From UBA11889 sp002313255 (GTDB lineage: Bacteria > Pseudomonadota > Gammaproteobacteria > Pseudomonadales > Azotimanducaceae), in NCBI GenBank assembly GCA_913045265.1, contig CAJWQX010000024.1, forward strand, positions 1 through 46,802: 46,802 nucleotides of DNA. Direction: 5' to 3'. Position numbers and translations under genes: made by a program. A model generated the notes under the pieces. That model was not told where the DNA came from. It saw only the letters and a list, made by a program, of their open reading frames with translations, and made no database searches. This document shows positions 43,924 through 46,802 of the stretch, one piece after another. The stretch's first letter is position 1; each line of letters opens with the position of its first letter.

Positions 43924-45486
43924 TTATGCGGCTTCGTTAAACATGCCGTCTAGATGAGACTCAGGTAGGGGTTGGGTGCTTCGAGACACCAGGAAGGTTA
44001 AAGAAACTGAGACCGCTTCGCCCATTGCTGCGCATGAAAATGGATTCGGTCCCTCGCCGTGCAACCAAACGACCGCCCCGTGCAACCAACCACTACCAAA
44101 CCACGACGGATCCAATAATTGGGTGTGAAGGATAAGGAACGTGACGAAACCAGACGCGAGGCCGGTATAGGCGCCGGCCCGTGTCACGCCTCGCCATAAC
44201 GCTCCCACCACCAGCGGTCCGGCGAACGCCGCCATCATCCCCCCGGTGCCGATCCAAACAATCAGCGCGATGTTGGTTTCCATAAGTGTCCAAGCCAATC
44301 CCATGGTGATGACAAGTACGAAAACCGTAGTCACCCGACTTATTGTGAGGACTTGGTGATCAAGCCGGTCTTCGGACGGCGGTTTTCTGAGGCGTGGAGC
44401 GATTGATCGCCGATACAGATCGTTTGCAACGATTTGAGATGAAGAGACCACGAGTCCGTCCGCAGTGGACATGATCGCCGCAAGAATCCCAACGCCAATG
44501 AGTGCCGCTAGCCAGGTAGGAAACAATTCGATGAAAACAAGCGGTAGCGCTTGATTGGGGTTGGCGCCTTCAAGAAGGAGCGCGTCGCCGAGGAGCCCTC
44601 TCGCGAGCAATCCGCCGAGTCCCATCATCCCGAGAGTCAATCCAAAAAGAAAAGCGAGCTTGATGAACTGACGTTGATCGCCTACACCTTTTAAGGCCCA
44701 GAGCTTGTTGCCAAGATGGGGAAGCAAGCCAAGCGGGATGTGGGCAAAAAGTACGGCGACGATTGACCACCACGAATGCGTAAGTGCTGATTCGGGGTTC
44801 AGTGGTTGTACTAGATTGCTGTTCTGTGTCTCCAAACGGTCAATCAAACCAGATAAACCCCCATCCACGCCGAAACCCGTGAGGACTAAAACGATCACGA
44901 CAATAGCTAGGATAAGCATCATGACACCTTGGACCCCATCGGTAAGAATGTCGGCATGGGCGCCACCGAGGACTACGTAAAAAAGGAGCACCGTGGTCGT
45001 GATCAGGAGTGCCCAGAACGGTGAGAGTCCAAGAAAAATTTCGAACATCACGAGCCCTGAAACCAATTGACCCGCAAGGTAGAAAAATAAAACCAACGAA
45101 AAAATAGACACCATGATCCGGATACCCTCGGACTGGTAACGATCGCCCAAGAATTCGGGAATGGAACGGTTGCCGAACTTATTCCCGGTGGTCGCGATCA
45201 GGCGCATGGATATGAGAACCCCGAAATAAACGCCAATGGGATACAGAAAATTTCCCCATTGAGAAGCGAACCCCCACTGGTATCCGAGACCCGGGCCGCC
45301 AAGAAAAGTTGCGCCGCTAGCGGTTGTCGCCGCAAACGCGAATGCTAGAAAAATCGGCCCGTAAGAGCCGCGAGCAGTAGCAAAATCGTCGGCATGCTTA
45401 ACTCGACGTTGCCCGATCACGCCGATGGCTAACATGCCGCCGATGTATACCACCATGAATATCCAAGACCATGTCGCTAAATCCAT
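43924..45486 (-). CDS. Sodium:solute symporter (SSS family)
   Basis: Inner-membrane importer coupling solute uptake to sodium. 520 residues with about 13 hydrophobic segments. The N-terminal strand FAFAATTASGATFLGGPG and the signature GILAAIMSTADGLVVSSSQI (in part) followed by NDLYRR are typical; VLGGAHADILTDGVQG is the conserved cytoplasmic loop. Closest in pattern to pantothenate/proline-type permeases. It is the only transporter in the accessory region and is 15 bases before the esterase on the same strand, so the two may work on the same substrate. Solute unknown. Confidence 0.9.
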   Translation of the reverse strand: MDLATWSWIFMVVYIGGMLAIGVIGQRRVKHADDFATARGSYGPIFLAFAFAATTASGATFLGGPGLGYQWGFASQWGNFLYPIGVYFGVLISMRLIATTGNKFGNRSIPEFLGDRYQSEGIRIMVSIFSLVLFFYLAGQLVSGLVMFEIFLGLSPFWALLITTTVLLFYVVLGGAHADILTDGVQGVMMLILAIVVIVLVLTGFGVDGGLSGLIDRLETQNSNLVQPLNPESALTHSWWSIVAVLFAHIPLGLLPHLGNKLWALKGVGDQRQFIKLAFLFGLTLGMMGLGGLLARGLLGDALLLEGANPNQALPLVFIELFPTWLAALIGVGILAAIMSTADGLVVSSSQIVANDLYRRSIAPRLRKPPSEDRLDHQVLTISRVTTVFVLVITMGLAWTLMETNIALIVWIGTGGMMAAFAGPLVVGALWRGVTRAGAYTGLASGFVTFLILHTQLLDPSWFGSGWLHGAVVWLHGEGPNPFSCAAMGEAVSVSLTFLVSRSTQPLPESHLDGMFNEAA

Positions 45487-45530
45487 ATCATTTCCTTGGT
45501 ATTAGGCTTGCCGGTGTTTCCGATATTTTT

Positions 45531-46163
45531 CTATGCCCACCTATCCCATCGCAACGTTTCGGCAACAGGTAATCGCGTCAAGGGACCGAACTTTCCGAGA
45601 GGGTAACCGACTGGGATGAGACAATATGCGGCCATGTTGTCTGGCAGGTTCAGCGTTTTTCTTACCGCGGCTGGGTTCGATAATCCTAAGGTAGTGGGAG
45701 CTGCTCCTAAACCCAAGGCGCGTGCCGCCAACAATAGATTTTGGACAGCCGGCCAAATTGACCCACCACCACCGCTGGGGGCGCCTTCGCCGATTGGTCC
45801 GTCAAACTCGTAACAAGCGACGATTAGGACTGGAATTTCATGCATGTGTTCCGCTTGCCAGAGCACGGCATTGAGCATTCGCGACCGCTTATCCGTGTCT
45901 TGATGCGGTAAAGCCGCGGGACGGCCGGATGCTGGGCCGATGTACGCTTCCACCGCAGATCGATTTAAATCAGCGAGGATTCTTCGCTGTTCTGGATCGC
46001 GCACCACAATCCATCGTGCGCCTTGTTGATTGGAACCCGTTGGGGCCTGGTTGGCGGCATCGATCAATTGAAGGATGTCTTCTTCGGGTACAGGGTCAGT
46101 TTTTAAACGCCGCATCGCACGGCAGCTATACATAGTGTCAAAAAGCCCGGGTTGTTCACTCAC
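45531..46163 (-). CDS. Nitroreductase family FMN oxidoreductase
   Basis: FMN-dependent NAD(P)H oxidoreductase. About 211 residues from GTG 46163, which has a GAGGA site about 9 bases upstream; a long upstream frame to 46280 has no similarity to the family. The FMN-binding N-terminus SCRAMRRLKTDPVPEEDI is typical, followed by QAPTGSNQQGARWIVV and GLGAAPTTLGL. It ends LPVAETLRWDRWA. It sits 23 bases after the dienoyl-CoA isomerase stop and is probably in the same operon. Substrate unknown: may be a nitroaromatic, quinone or enoyl compound. Confidence 0.87.
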   Translation of the reverse strand: MSEQPGLFDTMYSCRAMRRLKTDPVPEEDILQLIDAANQAPTGSNQQGARWIVVRDPEQRRILADLNRSAVEAYIGPASGRPAALPHQDTDKRSRMLNAVLWQAEHMHEIPVLIVACYEFDGPIGEGAPSGGGGSIWPAVQNLLLAARALGLGAAPTTLGLSNPAAVRKTLNLPDNMAAYCLIPVGYPLGKFGPLTRLPVAETLRWDRWA

Positions 46164-46185
46164 GGCATTGTCCTCAGAGTTTGTG

Positions 46186-46802
46186 TTAATCAAGCGGAGG
46201 GAGGTCCGCATATGAAGGTTCGTCGCCTTCGGATTTGGCACGAAAATATGCCTGCATTTCGGTTCCCTGCGATACGGCACCCATCCAAACCGATTGGTAT
46301 GCCAGCGTTTCTTGAATACTGTGTTCGCGACCGTAATTGAGCAGGTGCTTCGTGCTTGTTACGGCGAGCGGGGATTTGGATGCAATTTCTTTCGCAATTG
46401 ACATGACCGACGTCAGCATCTCGTCGTGGGTTGCGTAAACATTGTTGACAAGGCCGATTTCTTTCGCTTCCTCCGCAAATAGACGTCTCCCTGTGTACGC
46501 GAGTTCGCGCATCAGTCCATCTGGGATGAGGTTGGGTAAGCGCTGCAATGTACCCACGTCCGCGGATAACCCAATATTGATCTCCTGAATGCAAAAAAAG
46601 GCGTCCGATGTGCAGTAACGCATGTCACAGGTGGAAACCATGTCGACGCCGCCGCCGATGCATGCGCCTTGAATGGCGGCCAACACCGGCATTCGGGTCT
46701 TTTCGATGGTCGTGAACGCCTCCTGTAAACCCGCGAGGTTGCGACGGGCACGCTCGCCTCGTCGACCTGCGTCGAAGGATTGTTGGGGTGCGGGAGTAGT
46801 GA
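46186..46802 (-). CDS. Delta3,5-delta2,4-dienoyl-CoA isomerase-like crotonase (partial, 5' end outside window)
   Basis: The frame is open to the right edge; about 205 residues are visible (…QSFDAGRRGERARRNLAGL…). The segment QEINIGLSADVGTLQRLPN and preceding CDMRYCTSDAFF closely match mammalian/bacterial ECH1-type enzymes, where the Asp and the two acidic residues mediate proton shuttling. VLAAIQGACIGGGVDMVST is the oxyanion strand. The C-terminal helix ends SYADLPPLD. It is upstream of the nitroreductase on the same strand. ECH1 isomerises 3,5-dienoyl-CoAs during beta-oxidation of unsaturated acids. Name given by motif only; the N-terminus is cut off. Confidence 0.85.
   Translation of the reverse strand, partial: TTPAPQQSFDAGRRGERARRNLAGLQEAFTTIEKTRMPVLAAIQGACIGGGVDMVSTCDMRYCTSDAFFCIQEINIGLSADVGTLQRLPNLIPDGLMRELAYTGRRLFAEEAKEIGLVNNVYATHDEMLTSVMSIAKEIASKSPLAVTSTKHLLNYGREHSIQETLAYQSVWMGAVSQGTEMQAYFRAKSEGDEPSYADLPPLD

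Overview
The window reads as a chromosomal segment of a gammaproteobacterium with roughly balanced base composition. The evidence is the gene order map-glnD-dapC divergent from rpsB-tsf-(pyrH)-frr, the supraoperon gyrA-serC-pheA-hisC-tyrA-cmk-rpsA-ihfB-lapA, the trpS-scpA-scpB-rluB block with yciB, and the ubiquinone gene ubiG. I cannot name a genus. Genes are tightly packed. Many neighbours overlap by 4 bases, TTG and GTG starts are common, and three convergent pairs share stop-codon bases.

Left half (1-25240), housekeeping. On the minus strand are partial dapC, glnD and map. On the plus strand are rpsB and tsf, a decayed but full-length pyrH (three in-frame stops and a late frame slip), and frr. 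The usual uppS-cdsA-dxr genes do not follow; frr instead meets convergent pdxJ, with yciB beyond. Then come trpS-scpA-scpB-rluB, convergent mtaD-ubiG, and the gyrA-to-lapA run. aroA is missing between tyrA and cmk, where gammaproteobacteria normally carry it. GyrA has Leu and Glu at the positions equivalent to E. coli Ser83 and Asp87.

A 367-base non-coding stretch (25241-25607) separates this from the right half (25608-46802), an accessory catabolic region. It encodes two family III CoA transferases, three crotonase-fold enzymes (the last cut by the window edge), two phytanoyl-CoA dioxygenase-family proteins, a tricarballylate-dehydrogenase-like flavoprotein, a zinc alcohol dehydrogenase, a PaaI thioesterase, and several alpha/beta hydrolases. 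It also has an amidohydrolase, a carboxymuconolactone-decarboxylase-family protein, a glutathione transferase, an SDR, a Rieske oxygenase, an esterase with an added C-terminal domain, a sodium:solute symporter and a nitroreductase. Together these suggest uptake, de-esterification, oxygenation, CoA activation and beta-oxidation-like breakdown of organic acids or hydrophobic compounds. The actual substrates cannot be read from sequence. No transcription regulator, integrase, transposase, tRNA, rRNA or CRISPR array was recognised.

The strongest leads are the dead pyrH in its native operon, the missing aroA, the gyrase variant, the twice-occurring CoA transferase/PhyH/crotonase set, and the PhyH-like protein lacking an obvious HxD iron motif.
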